Assembly: GCF_001425945.1 (NCBI RefSeq) | Contig: NZ_LMEB01000009.1 | Location: 291,686-355,685 of the forward strand | Direction of reading: 5' to 3' | DNA from: Brevundimonas sp. Root1279 | Lineage (GTDB): Bacteria > Pseudomonadota > Alphaproteobacteria > Caulobacterales > Caulobacteraceae | Length of the DNA: 64,000 nt | In this document: positions 18,991-28,701 of the stretch, piece by piece | Numbering within the stretch: the stretch's first letter is position 1 | How the letters are laid out: each line of letters opens with the position of its first letter | Program-made: the position numbers and the translations under genes | The notes under the pieces: model-generated | The model's database searches: none | Told to the model about the DNA's origin: nothing | What the model saw: the letters and a program-made list of their open reading frames with translations, nothing else

Positions 18991-19551
18991 ATGACCCAAC
19001 CTCTGGTCGACCGGCACGATGTCGAGCTCGCCGCCCTTGCGGCGGCGGGCGGACGTCGGGAGTTCGGGGAGCTGGTCCGTCGCCACGGTTCGGCGGTCCG
19101 GGCCCTGCTCCGCCGTATGGGGGCCCAGCCCTCGCTCGCCGACGACATCGCTCAGGACGCCTTCATCCAGGCCTTCCAGCGCTGCGCGGAGTTCCGTGGC
19201 GAGGGGACCTTCGCCGCCTGGGTCAAGCGCATCGCCGCCCGGCTCTACATTAAGCGTGTCGCCAAGGAGGCCCGCTATGTCGCTGAAGTCGAAAGCGAAG
19301 ATGTCGCTCCCCAGACCGACCAAGCGGGCCTGGTCGATCTCGACGAAGCGCTCAAGGCGCTCAGCGAGGTCGAACGGCTCTGCGTGTCTCTCTGTCACGG
19401 GGCGGGCATGGCGCATCCCGAGATCGCCACGGCCCTGAATTTGCCACTCGGCACGGTGAAATCTCATGTCAAACGTGGTTTGGATAAACTCCGCGCGCGG
19501 CTTCAACCGGAGCCCGCACAGCCCTTGGGGAGATCGCAGCATGTCGGCTGA
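18991..19551 (+). CDS. ECF-type RNA polymerase sigma factor, cassette 2
   Basis: A 186-residue ECF sigma factor with region 2 (DDIAQDAFIQAFQRC) and region 4 (LPLGTVKSHVKRGLDKLRARL). It shares the LPLGTVKSHV recognition helix with the sigma factor at 16755 but differs elsewhere, so the two are paralogues and not recent copies. It follows its membrane-protein gene by 24 bp and overlaps the next gene by 11 bp, exactly as in cassette 1. Confidence 0.9.
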   Translation: MTQPLVDRHDVELAALAAAGGRREFGELVRRHGSAVRALLRRMGAQPSLADDIAQDAFIQAFQRCAEFRGEGTFAAWVKRIAARLYIKRVAKEARYVAEVESEDVAPQTDQAGLVDLDEALKALSEVERLCVSLCHGAGMAHPEIATALNLPLGTVKSHVKRGLDKLRARLQPEPAQPLGRSQHVG

Positions 19552-19960
19552 CGAATTCGATCCCTTCGTCGAGCGGCTGTTCTCGCGCACCCCCGCCATG
19601 CCCGACGCGCCGCTGTTCACCGCCCAGGTCGAGCAGCGCCTGCAGAAGGGTTCGCGGATCCGCTTCCTCGCCCTGTCGCTGGCGGGCGTCATCGGCGGCG
19701 CGGTGGCCATCCGCGAAACCATGACGGTCGACATCGACCTCGGCGCCCGCGAGGGCGTCGTGGCCAAGGACGCCCTCGGTCAGGGGCTCCAGTCGGCGTC
19801 GTTCAACCTCCAGAGCAGCGTCCAGTCGGGCCTTGAACAGGCCGGCCTGGCCCATGTCGAGTTCGGCTCCATGAGCAGCATGCAACTGTTCTGGATCGCC
19901 GCGGCCGCCCTGATCGCCATCGCCGCCGGCGGCGTGATGAAGCTGTCGCAGGACGCCTGA
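19541..19960 (+). CDS. Small membrane protein, candidate anti-sigma factor, cassette 2
   Basis: A 139-residue protein starting MSADEFDPFVERLFSRTP, with an acidic cytoplasmic N-terminus, one membrane segment at about 41-58 (FLALSLAGVIGGAVA), a linker and a C-terminal segment (FWIAAAALIAIAAGGVM). It occupies the anti-sigma position and overlaps the sigma gene by 11 bp. As in cassette 1 there is no zinc-binding anti-sigma motif. The start was chosen at 19541 because the longer frame only repeats sigma-gene sequence. Confidence 0.7.
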   Translation: MSADEFDPFVERLFSRTPAMPDAPLFTAQVEQRLQKGSRIRFLALSLAGVIGGAVAIRETMTVDIDLGAREGVVAKDALGQGLQSASFNLQSSVQSGLEQAGLAHVEFGSMSSMQLFWIAAAALIAIAAGGVMKLSQDA

Positions 19961-20036
19961 GTTCGCGGCCCGTCGTTCGAAAGGATGACGGGCCGGTCTC
20001 GCGCCCCTATCTAGGGCTCCGAACAGGAGAGCCGTC

Positions 20037-20873
20037 ATGTCCAGCCAGAAGCAGGAAGTCGTCCGCCGAATCGCCGCCCCGGACATCCGGGCGCGCAAGG
20101 GTGGGGAGCCCATCGTCTGCCTGACCGCCTATGACGCCCCCACCGCCGCCATTCTGGACGATCACTGCGACCTGCTGCTGGTCGGCGACAGCGTCGGCAT
20201 GGCTGTGCACGGCCTGCCCAACACGGTCGGCGTCACGCTCGAGATGATGATTCTGCACGGCCAGGCGGTCATGCGCGGCTCGAAGCGGGCCATGGTCGTC
20301 ATCGACATGCCGTTCGGCTCGTACGAGGGCGGCAAGGAGCAGGCCTACGAGAATTGCGCTCGCGTCATGAAGGAGACCGGGGCCCAGGGCGTGAAGCTGG
20401 AAAGCGGCCCGACTGTCGCCGAAACCATCGCCTACCTGGTCCAGCGCGGCATTCCGGTGATGGGCCACGTCGGCCTGCGGCCCCAGGCGGTGCTGACCGA
20501 GGGCGGCTTCAAGGCCAAGGGGCGGACCGACGAGGAACGCCTGCGCGTCCTCGCCGAGGCTGAGGCCTCCGCTGACGCCGGGGCCTTTGCGGTGGTGGTG
20601 GAAGGCGTGGCGGAAGGTCTGGCCCGCGAGATCACCGACGCCATCGACAAGCCGACCATCGGCATCGGCGCCTCGTCCGGCTGCGACGGGCAGATCCTCG
20701 TCGTGTCCGACATGCTGGGCCTGTTCGAATGGACGCCCAAGTTCGTGCGCCGCTACGCCGACCTGCGCGGCGAGATCGGCCGCGCCGCTGCGACCTATGC
20801 CGCAGACGTGCGGGCCCGCCGTTTTCCTGCCGAAGTCGAGACCTACTTCTCGAAAAAGCCGGTTTCACCGTAA
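20037..20873 (+). CDS. panB: 3-methyl-2-oxobutanoate hydroxymethyltransferase
   Basis: PanB transfers a hydroxymethyl group from methylene-tetrahydrofolate to alpha-ketoisovalerate, giving ketopantoate for pantothenate and CoA. The 278-residue length is typical. Motifs include [33 protein letters not shown]-like [21 protein letters not shown] and the C-terminal [19 protein letters not shown] lies about ten bases before the ATG. panC, the next enzyme of the pathway, is 26 kb away at 47258. Confidence 0.96.
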   Translation: MSSQKQEVVRRIAAPDIRARKGGEPIVCLTAYDAPTAAILDDHCDLLLVGDSVGMAVHGLPNTVGVTLEMMILHGQAVMRGSKRAMVVIDMPFGSYEGGKEQAYENCARVMKETGAQGVKLESGPTVAETIAYLVQRGIPVMGHVGLRPQAVLTEGGFKAKGRTDEERLRVLAEAEASADAGAFAVVVEGVAEGLAREITDAIDKPTIGIGASSGCDGQILVVSDMLGLFEWTPKFVRRYADLRGEIGRAAATYAADVRARRFPAEVETYFSKKPVSP

Positions 20874-20952
20874 CGGCCGCGTTGCGGCGGGGGAAACGAG
20901 CCTCTAGGGTCCGGCCGGTTGGATTTTCTGCGACTTCTGGGGCGATATTTCC

Positions 20953-21711
20953 GTGGTTGATGTCTTCGATCAGGTCGAGGAGGAGCTTCGCTCCGATCGA
21001 TACAAGCGCCTGGCCCGCACCTGGCTGCCCGTCGTGGGCGGTGTTCTGCTGGTCGCGCTGATCGCCGCCCTGTCTTGGTGGGGCTGGCAGTCGTGGCAGA
21101 CGGCGAAGGCCGACAAGGGCTCGATCGCTTACCAGCGCGGCCTCGAATCGCTCGAGGCCAGCAATGCGGTCGGCGCCGACGCCGCCTTCGTGCAAGCCGC
21201 CAAGGAAGGCAACGGCGCCTATAAGGCCCTGGCGCTGCAACAGCGCGCCGGCCTGAAGCTGCAGGCCAACGACATTCCCGGCGCCGTCGCGCTTCTTGAC
21301 GAAGCCGCGCGCGCCACCCGCGATCCGATCATCGCCGACGCCGCCGCCCTGAAAGCCGCCTGGCTGGTGATGGACACCGCCAACCTTGAAGACATCACCA
21401 AGCGCCTCGAGCCGCTGACCGACGCGAAGCGCCCCTACAGCGCCTTCGCCCGCGAAGCCCTGGCCATGGCCCAGCTGCAGCACGGCAAGGCCGCCGAGGC
21501 CCGCGAGGCCCTGGTGGTGCTCAAGAACGCGCTCGATACGCCGCAGATCGTCAGCCAGCGCGCTGACCTCGCGATCGCTTCGATCGACTCCGGCACGGCC
21601 GGCAACCTCGCCGCCATCACCCGCGCCGCGGGCGAGGCTGAGGCCGCCGCCCGCGCCCAGGCCGCTCCGGCGGCTCCGACCGCCGCGCCCGCCGCGGCGG
21701 CCCGCCCGTGA
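20953..21711 (+). CDS. YfgM-like tetratricopeptide membrane protein
   Basis: A 252-residue protein with a short cytoplasmic N-terminus, one membrane segment (about 25-47) and a periplasmic domain of TPR-like helical repeats ending in an Ala/Pro-rich tail. This layout and its place directly before bamB match YfgM, an ancillary protein of the Sec translocon and periplasmic chaperone network. The GTG at 20953 (MVDVFDQVEEEL) is the start. The stop overlaps an in-frame GTG of the next gene. Confidence 0.8.
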   Translation: MVDVFDQVEEELRSDRYKRLARTWLPVVGGVLLVALIAALSWWGWQSWQTAKADKGSIAYQRGLESLEASNAVGADAAFVQAAKEGNGAYKALALQQRAGLKLQANDIPGAVALLDEAARATRDPIIADAAALKAAWLVMDTANLEDITKRLEPLTDAKRPYSAFAREALAMAQLQHGKAAEAREALVVLKNALDTPQIVSQRADLAIASIDSGTAGNLAAITRAAGEAEAAARAQAAPAAPTAAPAAAARP

Positions 21712-21734
21712 TCCACGCTTTCAGGACGTCCTCC

Positions 21735-23156
21735 ATGAATCGCGCGTTCAAAGTCGCCCTGTTGTGCGGTGTCGCCGCCACCCTCGCGTCCTGCAGCAGC
21801 GTCCGTCAGGCGTTGCCGTTCGGCCTCGGGGGCGGGGACAAGCCCCAAGCCACCGCCAGCGCCGGCGAGCGCATCTCGGTGCTGGAGTTCGAGCAGCAGC
21901 TCGCGCCCGCCGCGGCGCTCAGCGGCCGTGACTTCTTCATCCCCGGCCCGCAGGCGGCCGTGTCCTGGACCCAGCCGGGCGGCACCGCCGAGAACTCGGT
22001 CGAGCACGTGATCGCGGCCCCGGAATTCGCCATCGCCTGGAAGCGCGATGTCGGCTCCGGCTCGTCGCGCACCCGCCAAATCATGGCGCCGGTGGTGGCC
22101 GACAACGGCCGTGTCTTCGTCATGGACGGCGAGGCCAACGTCACCGCGGTCGACTCCGGCACGGGCGCTGTCGCCTGGAAGGTTGATCTGAAGCGCGCCG
22201 AGAATGATCGCGGTCGTCGCGTGCTCGGCATTCCGATCACCGGCGGCGAGAGCGGCGGCGGCTTCGGCGGCGGCGTGGCTGTCGGCGGCGGCAAGGTCTT
22301 CGTCGCCTCCGGCTATCGCAGCGTGAGCGCTATCGATCAGGCTTCGGGCGCGGTCCTGTGGACCACCCCGGTCGACGTGCCGATCCACGGCGCTCCGACC
22401 GTCGCCGGTTCGCGCGTCTATGTCGTCGATGTCGAGAACCAGATTTTCGCCTTCGACGTGAATACGGGTCGCCAGGCCTGGGCTTACCGCGGCATCCCCG
22501 AGCCGGCGCGGATCATGCGCGCCTCCAGCCCGGCGGTGACGGGCGAGACGGTCGTCGTGCCGTTCTCGTCGGGTGAACTCGTCGCCCTGCGCGCCTCGAC
22601 CGGCCAGCCGGTGTGGCAGCAGGTGCTGTCGCGCACCAGCCGCACCAGCGCCCTGTCCGAAATCCGCGACATCGCCGGCCGCCCGGTGGTCAGCCGCGGC
22701 GTCGTCTACGCCGTCGGCCACTCCGGGGTGATGTCGGCCATCGACGTCCGCACCGGTCAGCCGAAGTGGCAGCTGCCGGTCGCCGGCGTGAACGCTCCGC
22801 TGCCGGTCGGCGACGTCGTCTATGTCGTCTCCAAGAACGGCGAGCTGACCGTGGTCAACCGTGAAACCGGCCAAGTCTACTGGACCCACGACCTCAATGA
22901 GGGCCGTGAGCGCCAGGAAGGCGGCGTGTTCGGGCTTTGGGACCGCACCGTGCGCCCGGAATGGTCGGGCCCGATGATGGCCTCGGGCCGTCTGGTGCTG
23001 ACCAATTCGGACGGCGAACTGGTCGCCTTCGACCCCAAGACCGGCCAGCAGACCGCCTCGCTCAAGCTCGGCGGCCCTGTCTATCTCGCCCCGGCCGCCT
23101 ACAACGGCGCGCTTTATGTGCTCACCGATCAGGGCCAACTGATCAGCATTCGCTGA
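21735..23156 (+). CDS. bamB: Outer-membrane assembly lipoprotein BamB
   Basis: A 473-residue lipoprotein subunit of the BAM complex that inserts beta-barrel proteins in the outer membrane. The signal ends in lipobox LASC. The rest is an eight-bladed PQQ-type propeller with repeats such as VTAVDSGTGAVAWK, SAIDQASGAVLWTT and VNRETGQVYWTH. ATG 21735 (MNRAFKVALLCG) has AGGA eight bases upstream; the frame continues back to GTG 21708, which would spoil the signal. It is preceded by the YfgM-like gene and followed by der, a common gene order. Confidence 0.92.
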   Translation: MNRAFKVALLCGVAATLASCSSVRQALPFGLGGGDKPQATASAGERISVLEFEQQLAPAAALSGRDFFIPGPQAAVSWTQPGGTAENSVEHVIAAPEFAIAWKRDVGSGSSRTRQIMAPVVADNGRVFVMDGEANVTAVDSGTGAVAWKVDLKRAENDRGRRVLGIPITGGESGGGFGGGVAVGGGKVFVASGYRSVSAIDQASGAVLWTTPVDVPIHGAPTVAGSRVYVVDVENQIFAFDVNTGRQAWAYRGIPEPARIMRASSPAVTGETVVVPFSSGELVALRASTGQPVWQQVLSRTSRTSALSEIRDIAGRPVVSRGVVYAVGHSGVMSAIDVRTGQPKWQLPVAGVNAPLPVGDVVYVVSKNGELTVVNRETGQVYWTHDLNEGRERQEGGVFGLWDRTVRPEWSGPMMASGRLVLTNSDGELVAFDPKTGQQTASLKLGGPVYLAPAAYNGALYVLTDQGQLISIR

Positions 23157-23188
23157 CTTAGTCGCCCGAACTGCGTTAGAAGGCCGAC

Positions 23189-24811
23189 ATGGCTCTCAAA
23201 GTCGCCATCGTCGGCCGCCCGAACGTGGGCAAGTCGACACTATTCAACCGCCTCGTCGGCAAGCGCCTTGCGCTGGTCGATGATCGCCCGGGCGTGACCC
23301 GTGACCGTCGCTATGCGGACGGGAACATCGGGGACATGGACCTGACCCTGATCGACACCGCCGGCTACGAGGACGTCACCGACGAAAGCCTCGAAGCCCG
23401 TATGCGCGAGCAGACCGAGGCCGCGATCGACGACGCCGAGCTGATCCTGTTCATGATGGACGCCCGCGAGGGCGTGACCCAGCTGGACCGGATCTTCGCG
23501 GATCGCCTGCGTCGCGTGACCAAGCCGGTCATCCTGCTGGCCAACAAGTCCGAGAGCCGCGAAAGCGGCGGCGGCATCGGCGAGGCTTATGCTCTGGGCT
23601 TCGGCGAACCCGTGGCCGTCTCCGCCGAGCACGGCGAGGGCATGGCCGACCTCTACGCCGCCATCGTCGCCGCTTCGGTCGACATCTTCGTCGAAGAGGT
23701 GGACGAGCCGGACAAGCCGATCCGCATCGCCATCATCGGCCGCCCCAATGCCGGCAAATCGACCCTGATCAACCGCCTGATCGGCGAAGACCGCATGCTG
23801 ACCGGCCCTGAGGCCGGCATCACCCGCGACTCGATCTCGGTCGACTGGGAGTACGAAGGTCAGAACATCCGTCTGGTCGACACCGCCGGCATGCGCCGCA
23901 AGGCCCGGGTGCAGGAGAAGCTGGAGAAGCTGTCGGTCGCCGACACGATTCGCGCGATCACCTTCGCCGAGGTCGTGGTCCTGGTCATGGACAAGGACGA
24001 CGCCTTCGACACCCAGGACCTGCAGCTCGCCGACCTGGTCGAGCGCGAAGGCCGCGCCCTGGTATATGTCGCCGCCAAATGGGACCTCGAGACCGAGCCC
24101 CAGGCCCGTCTGGCCAAGCTCAGCCAGATGGCCGAGGACAAGCTGCCCCAGTTGAAGGGCTCGCCCTTCGTGGCCCTGTCGTCGCACAGCGGCCGCGGCG
24201 TCGAACGGCTGATGCCGGCGGTGCTCAAGGCGCACGAGACCTGGTCGGTGAAGGTCAAGACCAAGGACCTCAACACCTGGCTGTCCCTGGCCACCCAGAG
24301 GCACCCGCCGCCCGCCGTCGACGGCAAGCGGATCAAGCCCAAATACATGGCCCAGACCAAGGCCCGCCCGCCGACGTTCGTGCTGATGGCCAGCCGCGCC
24401 GAGGCCATGCCGGAGCAGTACAAGCGCTACCTGGTCAACGGCCTGCGCGAGAGCTTCGACCTGAAGGGCACGCCGATCCGCCTGATCGTCAAGTCGGGCA
24501 GCGAGAACCCCTATGCGCCGGGCGGCTCCAAGTCGGGCCCCGAGCGCTACAAGGGCGACGCCAAGACCGCGCCGCGCCGCGTCATCAAGAAGGCCGAGCG
24601 CGCCGAGATGCTGTCCAACCTGCCCGGCAAGGCGCTGGAGCAGAAGAAGGCCGGCAAGGGCAAGGTGAAGCCGGTCAGCGGCCTCAAGAGCAGCGCCTCC
24701 AAGAAGGCCGGCTCCTCGGTGGCGGTCCAGAAGGGCGCCCGTGGCGGAGCCCGGCAGGTCTCGCGTTCAGGCCGGATCCGCACCGGCCAGAAACACGCGC
24801 CGAAGAAATAG
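23189..24811 (+). CDS. der: GTPase Der (EngA), ribosome assembly
   Basis: Der is the double GTPase needed for 50S subunit maturation. Two G domains are visible, with P-loops GRPNVGKST (about residue 8) and GRPNAGKST (about 186), followed by a KH-like domain (about 355-450). At 540 residues it is longer than the usual 440-490. The extra C-terminus (from about residue 455) is Lys/Gly/Ser-rich and basic ([23 protein letters not shown]), probably flexible and RNA-binding. The ATG is 32 bp after bamB. Confidence 0.95.
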   Translation: MALKVAIVGRPNVGKSTLFNRLVGKRLALVDDRPGVTRDRRYADGNIGDMDLTLIDTAGYEDVTDESLEARMREQTEAAIDDAELILFMMDAREGVTQLDRIFADRLRRVTKPVILLANKSESRESGGGIGEAYALGFGEPVAVSAEHGEGMADLYAAIVAASVDIFVEEVDEPDKPIRIAIIGRPNAGKSTLINRLIGEDRMLTGPEAGITRDSISVDWEYEGQNIRLVDTAGMRRKARVQEKLEKLSVADTIRAITFAEVVVLVMDKDDAFDTQDLQLADLVEREGRALVYVAAKWDLETEPQARLAKLSQMAEDKLPQLKGSPFVALSSHSGRGVERLMPAVLKAHETWSVKVKTKDLNTWLSLATQRHPPPAVDGKRIKPKYMAQTKARPPTFVLMASRAEAMPEQYKRYLVNGLRESFDLKGTPIRLIVKSGSENPYAPGGSKSGPERYKGDAKTAPRRVIKKAERAEMLSNLPGKALEQKKAGKGKVKPVSGLKSSASKKAGSSVAVQKGARGGARQVSRSGRIRTGQKHAPKK

Positions 24812-24829
24812 GGCCGGGGAGGGCGCGCC

Positions 24830-25552
24830 GTGACGAGCAGCGTCCTCCGCATCGCGCCTCGTTTTCGTGGTCCGCCGAATAGCGGCAACGGGGGCTATGT
24901 CGCCGGCCTGCTGGCGGGCGGGCTCGGCGGCTCGAACTGCGTCGTCACCCTGCAAGCGCCGCCCCCGCTCGACGAGACGCTGGGTCTCGAGGTCGCCGGC
25001 CGCGGCGCGACCCTGTGGTTCGGCGACGAGCAACTGGCGACCGCCAACGCCGTCCCGGTGTCCGTCGACGTCCCGTCGCCGCCTTCGCTTCAGGATGCAG
25101 AGGCCGCGGCGCGGCGGTTCACCGGCTTCCACAAGCACATTTTCCCCGGCTGCTTCGTCTGCGGACCTGAGCGCGCACCGGCGGACGGCCTGCGCATCTT
25201 CACCGGCCCGCTTGATGACGGCTCGGGCCGTGTCGCGGCCGTCTGGACCCCCGATGAGGGTCTTGCCGGCGTGGATGGGCATATCCGGGATGAGTTCATC
25301 TGGGCGGCCCTGGACTGCCCCGGCTACTTCGCCGTCCAGGACCGGGCCGGCAAGGCTGTCCTCGGCCGCCTCGGCGTCGTCCTGCACGCTCCGGTCCGTG
25401 CCGGCGAGCCGATCATCGTGACCGGCTGGCCGATCGCCTCGGACGGCCGCAAGCATACGGTCGGGACGGCCCTGCACGCCGCGGACGGGACCTTGGCGGC
25501 CGCTGCCCTCGGGACCTGGGTGTCGCTGAAACCAGAGCTTCAGACCGCCTGA
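24830..25552 (+). CDS. Hot-dog-fold thioesterase-like protein
   Basis: A 240-residue protein whose start (RFRGPPNSGNGGYVAGLLAGG) resembles acyl-CoA thioesterase N-terminal hot-dog domains. A second half begins near FPGCFVCGPERAPADGLRIF, so a double hot-dog arrangement is likely. The CxxC-like FVCGP is a common feature of this uncharacterised group. The GTG start lies 18 bp after der. The substrate is unknown. Confidence 0.6.
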   Translation: MTSSVLRIAPRFRGPPNSGNGGYVAGLLAGGLGGSNCVVTLQAPPPLDETLGLEVAGRGATLWFGDEQLATANAVPVSVDVPSPPSLQDAEAAARRFTGFHKHIFPGCFVCGPERAPADGLRIFTGPLDDGSGRVAAVWTPDEGLAGVDGHIRDEFIWAALDCPGYFAVQDRAGKAVLGRLGVVLHAPVRAGEPIIVTGWPIASDGRKHTVGTALHAADGTLAAAALGTWVSLKPELQTA

Positions 25553-25628
25553 GCCTGCGTGCAGGCGCGGCCGGTTTGCAACCGGAGCGTACTTCGCACA
25601 CAGTGGCATGCGAGATGGAGGGGTCCCC

Positions 25629-25913
25629 ATGCTGGTTGTTCTGATTGCTTCGCTGGCCTTGCAGGCAGCACCTCAGGGAAGTTCGGCTCCGGGCGTCTCT
25701 GCCCCGGAGAGCGAGACCGTCCAGCCCGCTGCACCGGCGCGCAATCGTCAGGGCGAAACCCTCGTCTGCCGCGAGCGTGCGCCGACGGGCTCGGTGCTGC
25801 GCCGCCGTGTGTGCCGAAGCGAGCGCCGGACCGATGCAGATCGCCAGGAGGCCGGCGAATACCTGCGTGACGTCGCTCCGAACGTCCCTGTCGACCCGAC
25901 GATGCCGCGGTAG
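25629..25913 (+). CDS. Small secreted two-cysteine protein
   Basis: A 94-residue protein with a short signal peptide (MLVVLIASLALQAAP), a Pro/Ala/Ser linker and a small core with two Cys (TLVCRERAPTGSVLRRRVCRSE) that could form a disulfide. GGAGGGG stands seven bases before ATG 25629, which is preferred to an in-frame ATG at 25608. Similar short exported proteins are frequent in Caulobacterales but have no assigned role. Confidence 0.65.
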   Translation: MLVVLIASLALQAAPQGSSAPGVSAPESETVQPAAPARNRQGETLVCRERAPTGSVLRRRVCRSERRTDADRQEAGEYLRDVAPNVPVDPTMPR

Positions 25914-25965
25914 TCTCCAGCTGCGGCTGCAGGTGGCGCGCCCCGCTGGTCTATCCGCCAGGCAG

Positions 25966-26718
25966 CTAGATCAGCGCGGACGCCCCCGGTTGGCCGCTCC
26001 ACTCCTTGAAGCTGACCTCCAGCGGCGGCTGCAGGTCGCCGCGGGCCAGTTCGACCACCAGCGGACCGATGGCCGAGGGATGTACGACGTCCTGCGGATC
26101 CTCGCCCGGATAGGCCTGGGCGCGCATCTGGGTGCGCATCCGGCCGGGATTCACGATGGCGACGCGCATCGCCGTGGATTCGATCTCGTCGGCCCAGCAT
26201 TTCATCAGCGCCTCGGCGCCCGCCTTGGTCGCCGCATAGGCGCCCCAGAACGCCTTCGGAGCGCTGGCGACGCTGGTGGTGAAGTGGATGACGCGGCCGG
26301 CGCTCGAGCTGTTCAGCAGCGGCTCCAGCGAACGGATCAGGCGGTAGACGGCGGTGAAGTTGGTCTTCTCGATCTTGGCGAAGCCGCGCGGGTCGGCGTG
26401 GCTGACCGGGGTCAGGCCCTCGGCGCCCATGGTCGCGGCCGCCTGCACCCAGATGTCCAGCCGGCCGAAGCGTTCGAAGATGGCCCCGCCCATGCGGTCG
26501 ATCGCGCCGCCGTCGACCAGGTCGAACGGGATCAGGGTGGCGTGCTGGCCGGTGGCGGCGAAGATCGCGTCGTCCAGCTCCTCCAGTCCCCCTTGGGTTC
26601 GAGCGGTGGCGATGACATGGGCTCCGGCCTTGGCGAGGGCCAGTGCGCTCTCATAGCCGATGCCGCGCGAGGCCCCGACGACGAGGGCGATGCGGTCTTT
26701 CAGGGGGAGGTCGGTCAT
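25966..26718 (-). CDS. Short-chain dehydrogenase/reductase
   Basis: A 250-residue SDR enzyme. The cofactor motif GASRGIGYESALALA (TGxxxGxG type) is near the N-terminus, and the catalytic YxxxK occurs in GAYAATKAGAEAL, followed by NPGRMRT. The substrate cannot be told from sequence. It lies downstream of the VOC gene and purF on the same strand. Confidence 0.88.
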   Translation of the reverse strand: MTDLPLKDRIALVVGASRGIGYESALALAKAGAHVIATARTQGGLEELDDAIFAATGQHATLIPFDLVDGGAIDRMGGAIFERFGRLDIWVQAAATMGAEGLTPVSHADPRGFAKIEKTNFTAVYRLIRSLEPLLNSSSAGRVIHFTTSVASAPKAFWGAYAATKAGAEALMKCWADEIESTAMRVAIVNPGRMRTQMRAQAYPGEDPQDVVHPSAIGPLVVELARGDLQPPLEVSFKEWSGQPGASALI

Positions 26719-26765
26719 GGCGGGCCTGATAGCGCGCCGCTACGTTCGCCGAAAGCGAAACCGGC

Positions 26766-27110
26766 TCAGAAACCCGGGGCAGGCTGCCACAGGCTGAAGC
26801 TGACGCCCTGGTCGTCGGCGACGACCACCGTCCGGCCCGATGGCGTCTCCGAAGGCGCGGCCGCCTTGCCGCCGAGCTCGGCCACCCGCTTGCACAGGGC
26901 GTCGACATCCTCGACGCGGAAATACAGGTGCTGGAATTCCTTGGCGCGCTCGACCTTGGTGAAGCCGAAGGATGGGTCGCTGTCAGCGACATGGGCATAG
27001 GTCGGGCTCGAGGCCGCCTCGTCGAAGCGCCAGCCGAACAGCCCGCCGTAGAAGGCGCGGGCCTTGTCGATGTCAGGGGTGTCGATCGTGAAGTAGCCGA
27101 GCTGAATCAT
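26766..27110 (-). CDS. VOC-family (glyoxalase/bleomycin resistance-like) protein
   Basis: A 114-residue single-domain VOC protein (LGYFTIDTPDIDKARAFYGGLFGW at the start, LYFRVEDVDALCKRVAELGG in the middle, DDQGVSFSLWQP at the end). Members bind metals and act on or sequester small molecules, often with unknown substrates. It sits between purF and the SDR gene on the minus strand. Confidence 0.82.
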   Translation of the reverse strand: MIQLGYFTIDTPDIDKARAFYGGLFGWRFDEAASSPTYAHVADSDPSFGFTKVERAKEFQHLYFRVEDVDALCKRVAELGGKAAAPSETPSGRTVVVADDQGVSFSLWQPAPGF

Positions 27111-27168
27111 CCGCGCTTTCCGTTGGCGAAGACCTGCCGGACGCTTGGCGCGACCGGCCGGGTTCGCC

Positions 27169-28674
27169 CTAAGCGCTCACCAGCAGCGAAAGTTGCCGCG
27201 CGGCCACCTCGCGGCCGCCTTCCTCGATCTCGCGATCCAGCAGGCGGGTCGGGTATTCGCCGGTGAAGTAGTGGTCCGTGAACTGCGGGTTCTTCGGATC
27301 GCGCGGCCCGGCCTCCATGGCCTCGTACAGGCCATCGACCGACAGGAAGCCGAGCGAGTCGACCTCCAGATAGGCGCGCATCTCTTCCAGGGTCTTGTTG
27401 GCGGCGATCAGCTGATCGCGCTCCGGCATGTCGATGCCGTAGAAGTCCGGGTACAGGATCGGCGGCGATGCCGAGCGCAGGTGAACTTCCTTGGCGCCGG
27501 CGGCGCGGACCGCGCGCACCAGTTTCACCGAGGTCGTGCCGCGGACGATCGAGTCGTCGATCAGCACGACGCGCTTGCCCTCGATGACCGAACGGTTCGG
27601 GCTGTGCTTCATGCGCACGCCCTTCTGGCGCGCGCCCTGGCTCGGCTGGATGAAGGTCCGGCCCAGATAGTGGCTGCGGATGATGCCCATCTCGTAGGGA
27701 ATGCCGCTTTCCTGGGCGTAGCCCAGGGCGGCCGGGACGCCGGAGTCCGGCACCGGCACGATGACATCGGCCTCGACAGCATGTTCACGCGCCAGGCCGC
27801 GGCCCATGCGTTTGCGCACGTCATAGACCGACTTGCCGTTCACCACGCTGTCCGGGCGCGAGAAGTAGACGTATTCGAACAGGCAGGGGCGGGCGGCGCG
27901 GGTCGGGAAGGGCTTCAGCGACAGCAGGCCCTCGTGGTCGATGACGATGACCTCGCCGTGCTCGACGTCGCGGACGAAGGTCGCGCCGATGGTGTCCAGG
28001 GCGCAGGTCTCCGACGCCATGACCCAGGCGTCGCCCAGCTTGCCGAGCACCAGCGGGCGGATGCCCAGCGGGTCGCGGGCGCCGATCATCTTGGAGCGCG
28101 TCTGGCAGACCAGGGCGTAACCGCCCTCGATCCGGCCGACGGCGTCGATGAAGCGATCGACGATCTTGGCCTTCCGGCTGCGGGCGATGAGGTGGAGGAT
28201 GACTTCCGAGTCCGAGGTCGACTGGAAGATGGCCCCTTCGCCGACCAGCTGGTTCCGCAGGTACAGGAAGTTGGTCAGGTTGCCGTTATGGGCGATGGCG
28301 ATGCCGCCCGAGTCCAGATCCGCGAACATCGGCTGGATGTTGCGCAGGAAGCTGCCGCCGGCGGTGGAGTAGCGGGTATGGCCGACCGCAGCCGAGCCGG
28401 GCATGCGCTCCGACAGATCCGCGCCGCCGAAGGCTTCGCCGACCAGGCCCATATGACGCTCGGTGTGGAAGCGGGCGTCGTGGACGCTGGCGATGCCGCA
28501 GGCTTCCTGGCCGCGATGCTGTAGGGCGTGCAGGCCCAGGGCGACGATCGAGGAGGCGGCGTCGGGCTCGGCGCCCCAGACTCCGCAGACCCCGCACTCG
28601 AGGCGCAGGGCGTCGTCATCGGCGTCACGCCAATGCTCGCGGTGAACGACGGGATCGGCGATCAGGTGGGACAT
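27169..28674 (-). CDS. purF: Amidophosphoribosyltransferase
   Basis: PurF makes 5-phosphoribosylamine from PRPP and glutamine, the first step of purine synthesis. It is 501 residues long. An N-terminal propeptide of about 26 residues ends just before Cys27 (LRLE/CGVCGVWG), which becomes the nucleophile after cleavage. HALQHRGQEACGI and the PRPP-binding VVLIDDSIVRGTTS identify both domains. cvpA is upstream on the same strand, a common association. Confidence 0.97.
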   Translation of the reverse strand: MSHLIADPVVHREHWRDADDDALRLECGVCGVWGAEPDAASSIVALGLHALQHRGQEACGIASVHDARFHTERHMGLVGEAFGGADLSERMPGSAAVGHTRYSTAGGSFLRNIQPMFADLDSGGIAIAHNGNLTNFLYLRNQLVGEGAIFQSTSDSEVILHLIARSRKAKIVDRFIDAVGRIEGGYALVCQTRSKMIGARDPLGIRPLVLGKLGDAWVMASETCALDTIGATFVRDVEHGEVIVIDHEGLLSLKPFPTRAARPCLFEYVYFSRPDSVVNGKSVYDVRKRMGRGLAREHAVEADVIVPVPDSGVPAALGYAQESGIPYEMGIIRSHYLGRTFIQPSQGARQKGVRMKHSPNRSVIEGKRVVLIDDSIVRGTTSVKLVRAVRAAGAKEVHLRSASPPILYPDFYGIDMPERDQLIAANKTLEEMRAYLEVDSLGFLSVDGLYEAMEAGPRDPKNPQFTDHYFTGEYPTRLLDREIEEGGREVAARQLSLLVSA

Positions 28675-28701
28675 CGTGGGGCTCCGATGACCGAGAATCT
28701 A

